A DNA stretch of 64,000 nt, from positions 124,001 through 188,000 of the forward strand of contig NZ_JAGFMD010000003.1 in NCBI RefSeq assembly GCF_017592825.1, read 5' to 3'. Made by a program: the position numbers and the translations under genes. The notes beneath the pieces are model-generated. The model worked only from the letters and a program-made list of their open reading frames with translations, did no database searches and had not been told where the DNA came from. Source of the stretch: Roseivirga sp. E12 (GTDB lineage: Bacteria > Bacteroidota > Bacteroidia > Cytophagales > Cyclobacteriaceae). Of this stretch, positions 52,297 to 61,793 are shown in pieces (position 1 is the stretch's first letter; the number at the start of each line of letters is the position of its first letter).

Positions 52297-53004
52297 TTAT
52301 TTAACCTCTCCGCCTCCGAAAAGAACCAATCCCTTTATGATCAATTCTTTACCATCGTTGGCTTCATTTTCGTTGATGACTTTTCTTTCATCTGAAAAGG
52401 CTCCAAAAATTGCAGTTACTTTCACTTTGACATTCATGTCAGAAGGAACTCTAATATCGCAACCACCGAACAAAACAAATACATCCAATACGTTCGTGCC
52501 CCAAGCTAAATCAGCGTTTACTAAGTTTAAATCTGTTCCTCCAAATATCGAAGTGAGTTTACCTCCCTTGAATTCTTTTGAATAAACCTTACGTTCTGCC
52601 CCTGAGAAAATTCCGATCTCATCGACATGATCGTTGTCGTTTTCAATATTTTTTTTTTCGTAGTCGTTATTACTTTTTCTCTTCAAAATCAGAGATAAAC
52701 CAATTCCTACGAAAGCCAAAGGCCATAATCTAAAGATGTCTTCGATATAAAAATCCCAGTAATAATAGTCCGACATCCGATCTACCAGAAATATTGAACC
52801 AATGATGATCAATGTAATTCCGGCACCTACTTTTTCTCTAACAGTGGCCAAGAACACACCAAGAATAATTAAGAAGGTATACCAACGAAAGACATAATCA
52901 GGTAAGTCGAAGTTGAAGACATCTAGGTTGTCGAAAGTGAGAAGTAGACCTATTACAAGGAAGGCTGCTCCTACAAAAATTCGTCTATTCATTTTATTTT
53001 CCAT
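52297..53004 (-). CDS. LiaF-like / DUF5668 membrane protein
   Basis: A 235-residue protein starting at ATG 53004 (MENKMNRRIFVGAAFLVIGL); the frame extends upstream but the promoter elements lie there. Four membrane helices (residues 8-125, the DUF5668-like pattern) are followed by the C-terminal LiaF-like beta-solenoid domain (KGGKLTSIFGGTDLNLVNAD, FVLFGGCDIRVPSDMNVKVK, VTAIFGAFSDERKV), in which short Phe-Gly-Gly strands repeat. LiaF proteins repress Lia-type cell-envelope stress responses; Bacteroidota copies lie near LytS/LytTR pairs. Perhaps an accessory or sensor of module 2. Confidence 0.87.
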   Translation of the reverse strand: MENKMNRRIFVGAAFLVIGLLLTFDNLDVFNFDLPDYVFRWYTFLIILGVFLATVREKVGAGITLIIIGSIFLVDRMSDYYYWDFYIEDIFRLWPLAFVGIGLSLILKRKSNNDYEKKNIENDNDHVDEIGIFSGAERKVYSKEFKGGKLTSIFGGTDLNLVNADLAWGTNVLDVFVLFGGCDIRVPSDMNVKVKVTAIFGAFSDERKVINENEANDGKELIIKGLVLFGGGEVK

Positions 53005-53103
53005 GACTGTTAGTTTTAAGCGTTGTTGTATTTTGAGTTTTGACTTTGGGCTAATCGAGGGACCAACCTCTAGACCAAATGTTGTTTGTTGTTTTTGACT
53101 ACT

Positions 53104-53171
53104 CAAATGTACGGGGTCTTTAGGCCTTGCGGGTTCGTGAAATCGGTAAACGCACGCCAGCACTCGGTAAA
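53104..53171 (-). promoter_or_regulatory. Predicted LytTR-type promoter of the LiaF-like gene
   Basis: Plus-strand TCGGTAAA at 53143-53150 and again at 53164-53171 (exact 21-bp period); a related TCGGTGAA lies at 53215-53222. Minus-strand -7 box TACATTTG at 53104-53111 matches TAnnTTTG perfectly, 31 bp from the nearer repeat. This is the same layout as the module 1 promoters but with a different half-site. Confidence 0.6.
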
Positions 53172-53237
53172 TGGTCGGGCGGTTCGACAGAAGTTTTTGG
53201 TTTGTAGGCACCAATCGGTGAATAACCTTGTTTTTCT

Positions 53238-53268
53238 TTTAGTATAAAGGCTTCAATGCCTAATTTTG
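53238..53268 (+). promoter_or_regulatory. Promoter of fumC
   Basis: TTTA at 53238-53241 and TAATTTTG at 53261-53268 (spacer 19 bp), a good fit to the Bacteroidota -33/-7 pattern, 24 bases upstream of the fumarase start codon. Confidence 0.55.
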
Positions 53269-53292
53269 GCCTGCTGAAAACATCTCATTCAC

Positions 53293-54693
53293 ATGGAATA
53301 TAGAATTGAAAAGGATACAATGGGTGACGTTAAAGTCCCTGCTGATAAGTACTGGGGAGCCCAAACCCAACGATCTAGAAATAACTTTAAAATAGGCCCT
53401 GAGGGTAGCATGCCACTAGAAGTAGTGTATGGCTTCGCTTATTTGAAAAAGGCTGCAGCCCATACGAACTGTGATCTAGGTGTTTTATCTGCTGAGAAGA
53501 GAGACTTAATCTCCGCTGTTTGTGATGAGATTTTAGAAGGTAAGCTCGATGATCAGTTTCCCCTTGTAGTATGGCAAACCGGTTCTGGAACACAATCTAA
53601 CATGAATGTTAATGAAGTGGTTGCCAATCGAGCACACGTCATTGCGGGAAATAAGTTAGGAGAAGGGGAGAGATTCATTCACCCTAATGACGATGTGAAT
53701 AAATCGCAGTCATCAAATGACACTTATCCAACTGGGATGCACATAGCTGCCTATAAAATGGTGTTGGAAACGACTATTCCGGGTATTGAGCAGCTCAGAG
53801 ACACTTTAAAGGCGAAATCTGAAGCCTTCATGCAAGTGGTAAAAATCGGACGTACGCATTTAATGGATGCTACTCCTCTTACTTTAGGGCAAGAGTTTTC
53901 GGGTTATGTATCGCAACTTAACCATGGATTAAAAGCAATAAGAAATACACTCGATCACCTGTCTGAGTTAGCCTTAGGAGGTACTGCTGTCGGTACGGGC
54001 ATCAACACTCCAGAAGGCTATGCCGAGCATGTAGCACAGAAGATTGCTGATTTTACAGGGCTTCCATTCATTACTGCGGAGAATAAATTCGAGGCGTTGG
54101 CAGCCCATGATGCTCTGGTAGAAACCCATGGTGCATTAAAACAAATAGCTGTCTCCTTGAATAAGATTGCTAACGACATTAGAATGTTGGCATCTGGACC
54201 TAGGTCAGGCATTGGTGAAATCATTATTCCATCAAACGAACCAGGGTCTTCCATTATGCCTGGTAAGGTAAACCCTACCCAATGTGAAGCAATGACCATG
54301 GTCTGTGCTCAAGTAATGGGTAATGATGTGGCAATTTCTATTGGTGGTGCGCAAGGACATTATGAACTGAATGTTTTCAAGCCGGTAATGGCCTATAATG
54401 TCTTGCAGTCTGCACGTTTGATCGGAGATGCTTGCGTATCCTTCGAAGAGAATTGCGCGATCGGCATAGAACCGAATACAAAAAGTATACAGCAACACCT
54501 CAATAACTCGTTAATGCTGGTAACCGCCTTGAATACCAAGATCGGATATGAAAAAGCTGCCAAAATCGCCAAAACAGCCCATGAAAATGGTACAACCTTG
54601 AAGGAAGAGGCTGTTAATTTAGGCTATCTGACGGCAGATGAGTTCGATGAGTGGGTAAGGCCGGAGGATATGATAGGTAGTTTGAAAAGCTGA
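53293..54693 (+). CDS. fumC: Class II fumarate hydratase
   Basis: A 466-residue enzyme that converts fumarate to malate in the TCA cycle without an iron-sulfur cluster. The class II signature [17 protein letters not shown] is present, with [19 protein letters not shown] and [19 protein letters not shown] as the other conserved regions; the catalytic Ser and His lie in these. Length matches the family (about 460). It is monocistronic, with its own promoter. Confidence 0.97.
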   Translation: MEYRIEKDTMGDVKVPADKYWGAQTQRSRNNFKIGPEGSMPLEVVYGFAYLKKAAAHTNCDLGVLSAEKRDLISAVCDEILEGKLDDQFPLVVWQTGSGTQSNMNVNEVVANRAHVIAGNKLGEGERFIHPNDDVNKSQSSNDTYPTGMHIAAYKMVLETTIPGIEQLRDTLKAKSEAFMQVVKIGRTHLMDATPLTLGQEFSGYVSQLNHGLKAIRNTLDHLSELALGGTAVGTGINTPEGYAEHVAQKIADFTGLPFITAENKFEALAAHDALVETHGALKQIAVSLNKIANDIRMLASGPRSGIGEIIIPSNEPGSSIMPGKVNPTQCEAMTMVCAQVMGNDVAISIGGAQGHYELNVFKPVMAYNVLQSARLIGDACVSFEENCAIGIEPNTKSIQQHLNNSLMLVTALNTKIGYEKAAKIAKTAHENGTTLKEEAVNLGYLTADEFDEWVRPEDMIGSLKS

Positions 54694-54734
54694 CCTTATT
54701 GTCCTAAATTGTACTTAGAATTAATAATTACTCG

Positions 54735-55388
54735 ATGAAATCTCAGAAAGTATTTTTAACGCTCATACTCGGAATTTTCGTGGCTTCGGTTGCTTTGGCA
54801 CAAACCACAGAAGGCCGCCCCCTAACAAAGAAAGAATTGAAAGAGTGGGCAAAGCGTAAGAAAAAGATGTCTATTGAAGACTTCAAGCTGCTTTATGATG
54901 AGAATGTAAAGCAGAAAGCTCAAATCGCGAGTATTGAAGGGGAGATTCAAAACTTGGAACGACAGGTGTCTACCAAAGATGATAGGGTTAGTGACCTACA
55001 GAAACAGGTGACAAGAATGCAGGCGGCATATCAAGCGGCACAAAGAGAAATAGAGAACCTTAAAGACCAATCCATTACTCCAGTCTATAACCCTGAACTG
55101 ATCAACGGTGAGGATTTTAGTGTAGGTGTTGTGTTCAAAGTTCAAGTAGGAGCCTTCCGCAAGATTGATTTAGCTAAGTATGCCGAAACAGCCAAGGACT
55201 TCGATCAAGAGGGCAACGAATTGAGAAAGTATATAATCGGAAACTTCAGAAACTACGATGACGCCAATATTCTTAAACGCTATTTGAGGGAAATGGGTGT
55301 GGAAGACGCTTGGATAGTACCTTACCGCGATGGTAAGAGAGTTCCTTTGAAAGAGGTTATCGCAATAGAGAAAGTGTCTAACAACTAA
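54735..55388 (+). CDS. Secreted coiled-coil protein with SPOR-like C-terminal domain
   Basis: A 217-residue exported protein (signal peptide residues 1-22, ending ALAQ). Residues about 55-110 are a coiled coil (LERQVSTKDDRVSDLQKQV). The C-terminal part, VGVVFKVQVGAFRKIDLAKY to GVEDAWIVPYRDGKRVPL, follows the SPOR pattern (FxVQVGAF, then NFRNYDDANILKRYLREMG), a domain that binds denuded glycan strands at division or stress sites. A terminator with a UUCG loop follows. Confidence 0.83.
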   Translation: MKSQKVFLTLILGIFVASVALAQTTEGRPLTKKELKEWAKRKKKMSIEDFKLLYDENVKQKAQIASIEGEIQNLERQVSTKDDRVSDLQKQVTRMQAAYQAAQREIENLKDQSITPVYNPELINGEDFSVGVVFKVQVGAFRKIDLAKYAETAKDFDQEGNELRKYIIGNFRNYDDANILKRYLREMGVEDAWIVPYRDGKRVPLKEVIAIEKVSNN

Positions 55389-55409
55389 GTTGTGAACATA
55401 TTATTGAGG

Positions 55410-55438
55410 GCAGTGCCTTTCGAGGTACTGCTTTTTTT
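55410..55438 (+). terminator. Intrinsic terminator after the SPOR-like gene
   Basis: 9-bp stem GCAGTGCCT/AGGTACTGC (one G-T pair) with a TTCG tetraloop, followed by seven T. Confidence 0.92.
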
Positions 55439-55474
55439 ATGCCTTATAAGACAAGTATTTTTTAATTTTATCTA

Positions 55475-57175
55475 ATGCAGAAGCGGTGGTTATTTGAGGG
55501 TGAATATGATAATGCGATTGTCGATCTCTTGCAAGATGAACTCCAGATTAGTTCAACCATTGCTAAGCTTCTTTCTCAGAGAGGAGTGGCTTCCTTCGAT
55601 GAGGCTCGCTCATTTTTCAGGCCATCATTAGATCAACTACACGATCCATTCCTTATGAAGGATATGGACAAGGCTGTAAATCGCCTGACCGAAGCCATTG
55701 GGAATGGAGAGAAAATACTGGTTTATGGAGACTACGATGTTGATGGTACCACTTCAGTAGCGATTTTCTACGGCTTCCTTAATGCCTTTTACGATCAACT
55801 CGGCTACTATATTCCCGATCGCTATAAAGAAGGTTACGGTGTGTCGGCCGAGGGTGTCCAATATGCTAAAGACAATGGGTATTCATTGATTGTAACGCTG
55901 GATTGCGGTATTAAGGCTATGGATAAGGTTGAAATGGCCAATGGTCTAGGCATAGATGTAATCATTTGCGATCACCATATGCCAGGGGATGAGCTACCAG
56001 CGGCTTACGCTGTGCTCGATCCCAAACGCAAAGACTGTACCTATCCATACAAAGAGCTGTCTGGCTGTGGCGTGGGCTTCAAACTGCTACAAGGGTTCAG
56101 CATTCAATCGGGCATTGAGCCAGAAGTGGCCTATGAATTCTTAGATCTACTAGCCGTCAGTATTGCTTCTGATATTGTTCCAATAACAGGGGAGAACCGG
56201 GTTATGGCATACTTCGGCCTTAAAAAGCTTAATAGTGCGCCTCGGCCAGGTTTGAAAGCATTGATTGCCTTGAACAAGGTTCAGAAAAACCTGACCATTT
56301 CGAGTGTAGTCTTCGGTATTGGACCAAGAATAAACGCCTCTGGTAGAATGGGGCATGCGGGCTCGGCCGTGGAGTTGCTTCTTGCCGAAACTGAAGAGGC
56401 CGCGGTAGCACTTGCCAATACTGTCAATGATACCAATGATGCGAGAAGAGACTTTGATAGCTCGATTACTGAAGAGGCCATCGCGATGATTCACTCCGAT
56501 GAAGGCTTTGAGCAAGCTAAGTCGACAGTGTTATATAAGCATGATTGGCATAAAGGAGTTATCGGTATCGTTGCCTCTCGGTGCATTGATAAATTCTATA
56601 AGCCCACAGTTATTCTTACTGAATCAAATGACATGGTGACAGGCTCAGCCCGATCGGTTATGGGTTTTGATGTTTACGAAGCCATTTGTGAATGTTCTGA
56701 TTTGTTGGAGCAATACGGAGGACATATGTATGCTGCTGGTGTGACTATGCCTATCGAGAATGTTGAAGCCTTCAAAGTGAGGTTTGAGGAAGCCGTTGCA
56801 AGGAAGATCACCGATGATCAGTTGATTCCTTGCCTTAAGATCGATTCGCTTATGAGGCTTGAGGAGATTGACCAGAAGTTTTACAACATCATCTCACAAA
56901 TGGCACCGTTCGGCCCTCAAAATATGCAGCCGGTATTTGTCTCTGAAAATGTTTATGCCACAAATGTTAAAGTTTTAAAAGAACAGCATTTGAAGTTCAG
57001 TGTAAGGCAGGAAGGTACGAATGTTGCTTATGATGTAATCGGCTTTGGTTTTGGAGAATATTCCGATTTGATCGACAGTGGCATGCGTTTTAATATTGCA
57101 TACACTATCGAGGAGAATGAATTTAGAGGACATAAATCCCTCCAACTCTTTATCAAAGACATCAAATTTGATTGA
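55475..57175 (+). CDS. recJ: Single-stranded-DNA-specific 5'-3' exonuclease RecJ
   Basis: A 566-residue enzyme for recombination repair and mismatch or base-excision processing. DHH-family motifs are present: GDYDVDGTTS (motif I), TLDCGIK, and CDHHMPGDELP (DHH motif III), followed by DHHA1 region GRMGHAGSAVELL and a C-terminal OB-fold part. Length is right for RecJ. Start at ATG 55475. Followed after 19 bases by lptB. Confidence 0.95.
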   Translation: MQKRWLFEGEYDNAIVDLLQDELQISSTIAKLLSQRGVASFDEARSFFRPSLDQLHDPFLMKDMDKAVNRLTEAIGNGEKILVYGDYDVDGTTSVAIFYGFLNAFYDQLGYYIPDRYKEGYGVSAEGVQYAKDNGYSLIVTLDCGIKAMDKVEMANGLGIDVIICDHHMPGDELPAAYAVLDPKRKDCTYPYKELSGCGVGFKLLQGFSIQSGIEPEVAYEFLDLLAVSIASDIVPITGENRVMAYFGLKKLNSAPRPGLKALIALNKVQKNLTISSVVFGIGPRINASGRMGHAGSAVELLLAETEEAAVALANTVNDTNDARRDFDSSITEEAIAMIHSDEGFEQAKSTVLYKHDWHKGVIGIVASRCIDKFYKPTVILTESNDMVTGSARSVMGFDVYEAICECSDLLEQYGGHMYAAGVTMPIENVEAFKVRFEEAVARKITDDQLIPCLKIDSLMRLEEIDQKFYNIISQMAPFGPQNMQPVFVSENVYATNVKVLKEQHLKFSVRQEGTNVAYDVIGFGFGEYSDLIDSGMRFNIAYTIEENEFRGHKSLQLFIKDIKFD

Positions 57176-57194
57176 TTAAACTATTTTTGCCTCA

Positions 57195-57926
57195 ATGAAA
57201 TTATCTGCAGATAACCTGATAAAGACTTACAAGAAGAGAAAAGTTGTAAACGAAGTCTCTGTTGAAGTGAATCAAGGAGAGATTGTGGGTCTTTTAGGCC
57301 CAAATGGAGCAGGTAAAACCACCACCTTCTATATGATTGTTGGCTTAGTAAGGCCAAATGAAGGGACGGTGAAGCTGGAAGGAGAGGACATCACACCTTT
57401 GCCAATGTTCAAGCGAGCGCAATTAGGCATTGGTTACCTGGCACAGGAACCATCGGTGTTCAGAAAGCTCACAGTAGAACAAAACATTCTTGCGGTGCTA
57501 GAAATGACTAAGCTTTCTAAGCAGGCTCAACGCGAGAAGATGGAGTCTCTTTTAGAAGAGTTCAGTTTGACGCATGTGAGAAAGAACTTGGGTAGAGTGC
57601 TTTCAGGTGGAGAGCGTAGAAGAACTGAAATTGCCAGAGCACTGTCTGTCGACCCGAAATTCGTTTTGCTCGATGAGCCTTTTGCAGGGGTAGACCCCAT
57701 CGCAGTAGAAGAAATTCAATCCATCGTGGCCAAGCTAAAAAACAGAAATATTGGTATCTTAATCACAGATCATAATGTGCAAGAGACACTTTCTATTACC
57801 GATCGTGCTTATTTGATGTTTGAAGGCAAGCTATTAAAGGCGGGCACAGCAGAAGAATTGGCAGCTGACGAGCAAGTAAGGAAAGTATATCTTGGAAAGC
57901 ATTTTGAGCTGAAACGAAAAATCTAG
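57195..57926 (+). CDS. lptB: LPS export ABC transporter ATP-binding protein LptB
   Basis: A 243-residue ATPase. Walker [11 protein letters not shown]-loop [12 protein letters not shown], signature [15 protein letters not shown], Walker [14 protein letters not shown] and H-loop [10 protein letters not shown] match LptB, which powers lipopolysaccharide transport with LptF/LptG. Similar Bacteroidota LptB genes commonly lie beside GH3-family genes; the next gene begins 4 bases later. Confidence 0.95.
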   Translation: MKLSADNLIKTYKKRKVVNEVSVEVNQGEIVGLLGPNGAGKTTTFYMIVGLVRPNEGTVKLEGEDITPLPMFKRAQLGIGYLAQEPSVFRKLTVEQNILAVLEMTKLSKQAQREKMESLLEEFSLTHVRKNLGRVLSGGERRRTEIARALSVDPKFVLLDEPFAGVDPIAVEEIQSIVAKLKNRNIGILITDHNVQETLSITDRAYLMFEGKLLKAGTAEELAADEQVRKVYLGKHFELKRKI

Positions 57927-57930
57927 TCCA

Positions 57931-59457
57931 TTGGCTATCCTGAATTCCATACTCACCTGGGTCATGAAAAAACGCATGCACCAGATCGATCTATTCATGA
58001 AATACCCTCATGAAGTTCAGGAAGAGTTATTCAAAAGATTAATTACCACTGGTAGAAACACTGAATTCGGTAGAACACATGGCTTTGCTGATGTGCATAC
58101 TGAAGAGCAATTCAGAAGATTAATTCCTGTCTCCTCCTACGAAGACATCTGCCCGTATATTGAGCGAAATATGGCGGGTGAACAAAATTTGCTCTGGCCC
58201 TCAGATGTCAAATGGTTCGCCAAATCTTCCGGTACCACAAATGCCCGGAGTAAGTTTATACCTGTCTCTTATGAAGCACTGGAAGAATGCCACTTCAAAG
58301 GAGGCAAGGACATGCTGTCCATCTATTGCAATAATTTTCCAGAGACAAAGATGTTCGATGGAAAGGGGTTGACCATTGGAGGAAGCCAGCAAATCAATCA
58401 ATTCGATAGTAATAGCGAGTCCTTTTATGGTGACGTATCAGCTGTTATCATGTCTAACCTTCCATACTGGACCAAGTTTGTTAGAACGCCAACGCTGGAC
58501 ATCGCCTTGATGGAAGAGTGGGAGTCCAAAATTGACAAGATGGCGGAGTATACCATGCAGGAAAATGTCACGAGCATTTCCGGTGTTCCCACTTGGACCA
58601 TTATCCTCTTGCAGAAAGTTCTTGAACTTAAGGGAGCTAGCCATATTCATGAGGTGTGGCCGAATCTCGAAGTGTTTTTTCATGGAGCTGTGGCATTTGG
58701 TCCTTATAAGAGCCTTTTCAAGAGCCTCATTCCATCTGATCAAATGCGTTATATGGAGACCTATAATGCATCAGAGGGCTTTTTTGGGATTCAATATGAC
58801 CCTTCGGCCGATGATATGCTACTGATGCTGGACTATGGAATCTATTACGAGTTCATTCCTTTTGCAGAAATTCACAATGAATCACCCAAGGTTATAGGGC
58901 TTAATGAGGTGGTAATTGGAGAACAATACGCTCTATTGATTACAACCAATGCTGGTTTGTGGCGCTATAAGATTGGCGATACTGTGCAGTTTACTTCTAT
59001 CGACCCATTCAGAATCAAGATATCGGGAAGAACAAAACATTTCATCAATGCTTTTGGTGAAGAAGTCGTTGTTGAGAATGCCGAAAGAGCTATTGCGGAG
59101 GCATGTGAAAAGACTGGAGCCCAAATCAATAACTTTACGGCAGCCCCGAAATATTTCGATAAAGAGGAGAATGCCGCTCATGAATGGATTGTGGAGTTTG
59201 AAAGAGATCCAGATGATCTCGCGCGGTTTGCGATGGCGCTCGATGAGACGCTGAGAAGCATCAACTCTGACTATGATGCCAAGCGCTATAAGGATATGGC
59301 ATTGTCTCCTCCCATAGTTCATAAGGCGGCACCAGGTACCTTCTACCAATGGATGCGAAAAAGAGGTAAGCTTGGAGGGCAACATAAAGTACCTCGACTA
59401 TCAAATACCCGTGAGTACCTCGATGAGATTCTGAGCCTTTTACAGGTCAAATCATAG
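57931..59457 (+). CDS. GH3 auxin-responsive-promoter family protein (acyl-adenylating enzyme)
   Basis: A 508-residue protein of the GH3 fold, known in plants for joining amino acids to auxin or jasmonate through acyl-adenylates. The ATP/AMP motif SSGTTNARSKFIPVS is present, then YNASEGFFGIQ and a C-terminal TTNAGLWRYKIGDTVQF with ISGRTKHFINAFGEE. The start is TTG at 57931 (MAILNSILTWVMKKRMHQI), typical of the family; ATG 57964 would drop 11 residues. Bacterial GH3 substrates are unknown. It is translationally close to lptB (4-base gap), hinting at an envelope role. Confidence 0.92.
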   Translation: MAILNSILTWVMKKRMHQIDLFMKYPHEVQEELFKRLITTGRNTEFGRTHGFADVHTEEQFRRLIPVSSYEDICPYIERNMAGEQNLLWPSDVKWFAKSSGTTNARSKFIPVSYEALEECHFKGGKDMLSIYCNNFPETKMFDGKGLTIGGSQQINQFDSNSESFYGDVSAVIMSNLPYWTKFVRTPTLDIALMEEWESKIDKMAEYTMQENVTSISGVPTWTIILLQKVLELKGASHIHEVWPNLEVFFHGAVAFGPYKSLFKSLIPSDQMRYMETYNASEGFFGIQYDPSADDMLLMLDYGIYYEFIPFAEIHNESPKVIGLNEVVIGEQYALLITTNAGLWRYKIGDTVQFTSIDPFRIKISGRTKHFINAFGEEVVVENAERAIAEACEKTGAQINNFTAAPKYFDKEENAAHEWIVEFERDPDDLARFAMALDETLRSINSDYDAKRYKDMALSPPIVHKAAPGTFYQWMRKRGKLGGQHKVPRLSNTREYLDEILSLLQVKS

Positions 59458-60006
59458 CCTCATTAGGAGGCTTGATGCTGAAGGGGTGTTTTCCTAAATT
59501 TTGTATTACATACACAAAATCTTCCTTTTCAACACTTTCGAGAAAATTGTACTTTTCTAATACGGCTGAGTTCATTGAATCAACTAATGAACTTAGTATT
59601 AAAATAGAGTTAACGTAGTATTAGTATAGTTAGGCATTAGGTAATAATTATGTAACAGCTTATATATCTGACTTTAATGGTTTTTTAACCTTGCCGTTGG
59701 TCGCTCTCGAACACATTTTTGCCATTAGTTTAGTGAAGGATTTCTTAGCAAAAAATTAAACAATTTCTTTAAGGCATTAGAGTCACTCATAAGTGATTTT
59801 TAGACAAAAAAAAGAATCAATTTTTTAGGAGATTTTTTTTCCACAATTTTCAATGTTTATCCACAGGGACAACCGAACTACACATAAGTAACTGATCTAT
59901 AGATGATTAAGCATCAAATCTTATTGTTGATTTTTGTTGATAACTATTTTCACTTTAAGTAGAAAGTGAATTATTGAAATCTTTTAGAACATGCCTCTGG
60001 GCTCAA
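59458..60006. other. Long AT-rich intergenic region with DnaA-box-like sequences
   Basis: About 550 bp without a credible ORF between convergent genes. DnaA-box-like 9-mers: TTTTCCACA at 59837-59845, consensus TTATCCACA at 59857-59865 (20 bp apart, same orientation), and TGTTGATAA at 59935-59943 (one mismatch, opposite orientation). A very AT-rich stretch including runs of T lies at 59755-59840. TAGTATTA occurs at 59594 and 59616. It could be a replication-origin-like or DnaA-binding region, or just a long untranslated gap. Confidence 0.4.
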
Positions 60007-60031
60007 AAATGGGCGATTTAGGAGCCCATTT
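60007..60031 (-). terminator. Bidirectional-type hairpin at the 3' end of the ClC gene
   Basis: 8-bp perfect arms AAATGGGC and GCCCATTT around a 9-base loop that contains the ClC stop codon. T-rich sequence follows on both strands. Confidence 0.55.
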
Positions 60032-61793
60032 CTTTCTGTTGACGTTTTAGCTTAGTTCGATAGGTATTGAAGATTCGTGATTTTGAAACTATACCTAAAT
60101 ATTGGCCATCTTTTATAACGGGTAAGTTCCATGCACCCGTTTTTTCAAATTTTGACATCACTTCCTGCATATGATCATCTGGAGAGACCGTTTCTGGAGG
60201 TCTATGCATCAATGTTTCAACAATTACACTTTTTTGAGATTCTGGATCAAACATGATCTCTCGGATGTCATCAAGTGTAATTATGCCTTTTAAGACGTTT
60301 TCTTCATCGACAACTGGAAAAATGTTTCGATTTGACTTTTTAACCAATGCGACTAATTCTTCTAATTTCTGTTGCGGCTGAATGGTCATCAAATCCTTTT
60401 CAAGAAGCTTAGAAATGTTCATGAGACTGAGAAGCTGTTTGTCCTTATCATGTTGTATAAGATCGCCTGACTCAATCAATTTGGCAGTGTAAAAGGAATG
60501 CTTCTGAAAGTAACTATTGGTACTGAATGCTACGGCTGAAACAAGCATCAATGGCAAGAATAGTGTATAGCCACTGGTGATTTCAGCAATTAAAAATATT
60601 GCCGTCAGAGGGGCATGCAATACGCCACTCATTACCCCGCACATTCCTACCAAAGTGAAATTGCTGACTGATAGCGTTCTTCCAAAATCTAGTAGATTGT
60701 TAACCTGTGCAAATAGAAATCCTGTAATGCCTCCTATAAAGAGAGAAGGGGCAAAGATTCCTCCATTGCCACCTGCCCCGATGGTTAGCCCTGTCGCGAT
60801 TGGTTTCAAAAGCAGGACCAGAAAAGCTAAACCCACTAAAATCCATTCGTTAGACACATCAGCAAAGAATTGACTATTGCTTAGCACTTCGGAAGCCTGA
60901 CCATTGAGGATCAGCTTGATGGTATCATAGCCCTCACCATATAGAGGGTTGAAAAATAACATTAACACACCTAAGCCCAGACCACCGACAATCGCTTTGA
61001 TAATCGGCTGTTTTATGTTTGACATCAGCTTCTCTGCAAACTGGGTGGTGTTTGAGAAATAGTAAGAAATGAGTCCACAGAAGACACCTAAAATCAAGTA
61101 GAAAATGAAATCTCCGGCCAAAAATGGATCTGTTAGATCAAATGAAAAGAGCACATCATCTCCAAGCAATAGCATTGAAATCAAGGAACCAATTACCGAA
61201 GCTATCAGCAATGGGATGAAAGCGGCAATCGTTACATCCGTTAAGATCACTTCGATACTAAAAATCACACCAGCAACAGGCGAATTAAATATGCCCGATA
61301 TAGCTGCAGCCGCTCCACAGCCTATCATTAAGGTGCGTTGCTTATAGTTCAAATGCATCAAACGACCAATGTTGGAGCCAATCGCAGAACCTGTTACAAC
61401 AATTGGAGCCTCGAGCCCGACAGAACCCCCGAAGCCCACAGTAAGCCCAGAGGTGAGCATACGACTGTACATCTTTGTCCGGCTGATGATGCTTGATTTC
61501 TTCGAAATAGCGTACAGAATTGTAGTGATTCCATGGCCCAACCTCTCTTTTAGGACATAATTGGCCAGTAGGGCGGTGATGAGAATACCTACGACAGGGA
61601 AGAAGATGTAAATAAAGGAATCACTAAGCCCGGATAATGAAATTTGTATAAAATGAACGAGACTCTTTAGGGTAACTGCAGCGATGCCACCAATAACACC
61701 GATAAGCCCACCCAGAATAATTACGAAATTCTTGGTACGGATATGGCGAATACGCCAAATCAAAAACTTACCTAAGAGCTTTTTGAAATTCAT
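60018..61793 (-). CDS. ClC family chloride channel/transporter with CBS pair
   Basis: A 591-residue membrane protein. Ten or more helices carry the ClC signatures: GFGGSVGLEAPIVVTGSAIGS (the Glu in GLEAP is the gating Glu), PVAGVIFSIEVIL (the inner proton Glu is present, favouring H+/Cl- exchange), and GAGGNGGIFAPSLFIGG. The C-terminal 140 residues form two CBS domains (FPVVDEENVLKGIITLDDIR; LPVIKDGQYLGIVSKSRI), which may bind adenine nucleotides. It overlaps mazG by 4 bases. Confidence 0.94.
   Translation of the reverse strand: MNFKKLLGKFLIWRIRHIRTKNFVIILGGLIGVIGGIAAVTLKSLVHFIQISLSGLSDSFIYIFFPVVGILITALLANYVLKERLGHGITTILYAISKKSSIISRTKMYSRMLTSGLTVGFGGSVGLEAPIVVTGSAIGSNIGRLMHLNYKQRTLMIGCGAAAAISGIFNSPVAGVIFSIEVILTDVTIAAFIPLLIASVIGSLISMLLLGDDVLFSFDLTDPFLAGDFIFYLILGVFCGLISYYFSNTTQFAEKLMSNIKQPIIKAIVGGLGLGVLMLFFNPLYGEGYDTIKLILNGQASEVLSNSQFFADVSNEWILVGLAFLVLLLKPIATGLTIGAGGNGGIFAPSLFIGGITGFLFAQVNNLLDFGRTLSVSNFTLVGMCGVMSGVLHAPLTAIFLIAEITSGYTLFLPLMLVSAVAFSTNSYFQKHSFYTAKLIESGDLIQHDKDKQLLSLMNISKLLEKDLMTIQPQQKLEELVALVKKSNRNIFPVVDEENVLKGIITLDDIREIMFDPESQKSVIVETLMHRPPETVSPDDHMQEVMSKFEKTGAWNLPVIKDGQYLGIVSKSRIFNTYRTKLKRQQKEMGS

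Noticed and set aside
53005-53214. A 70-codon extension of the LiaF-like frame.
   Set aside because: It runs through the -7 box and the direct repeats, and the membrane domain starts right after ATG 53004.
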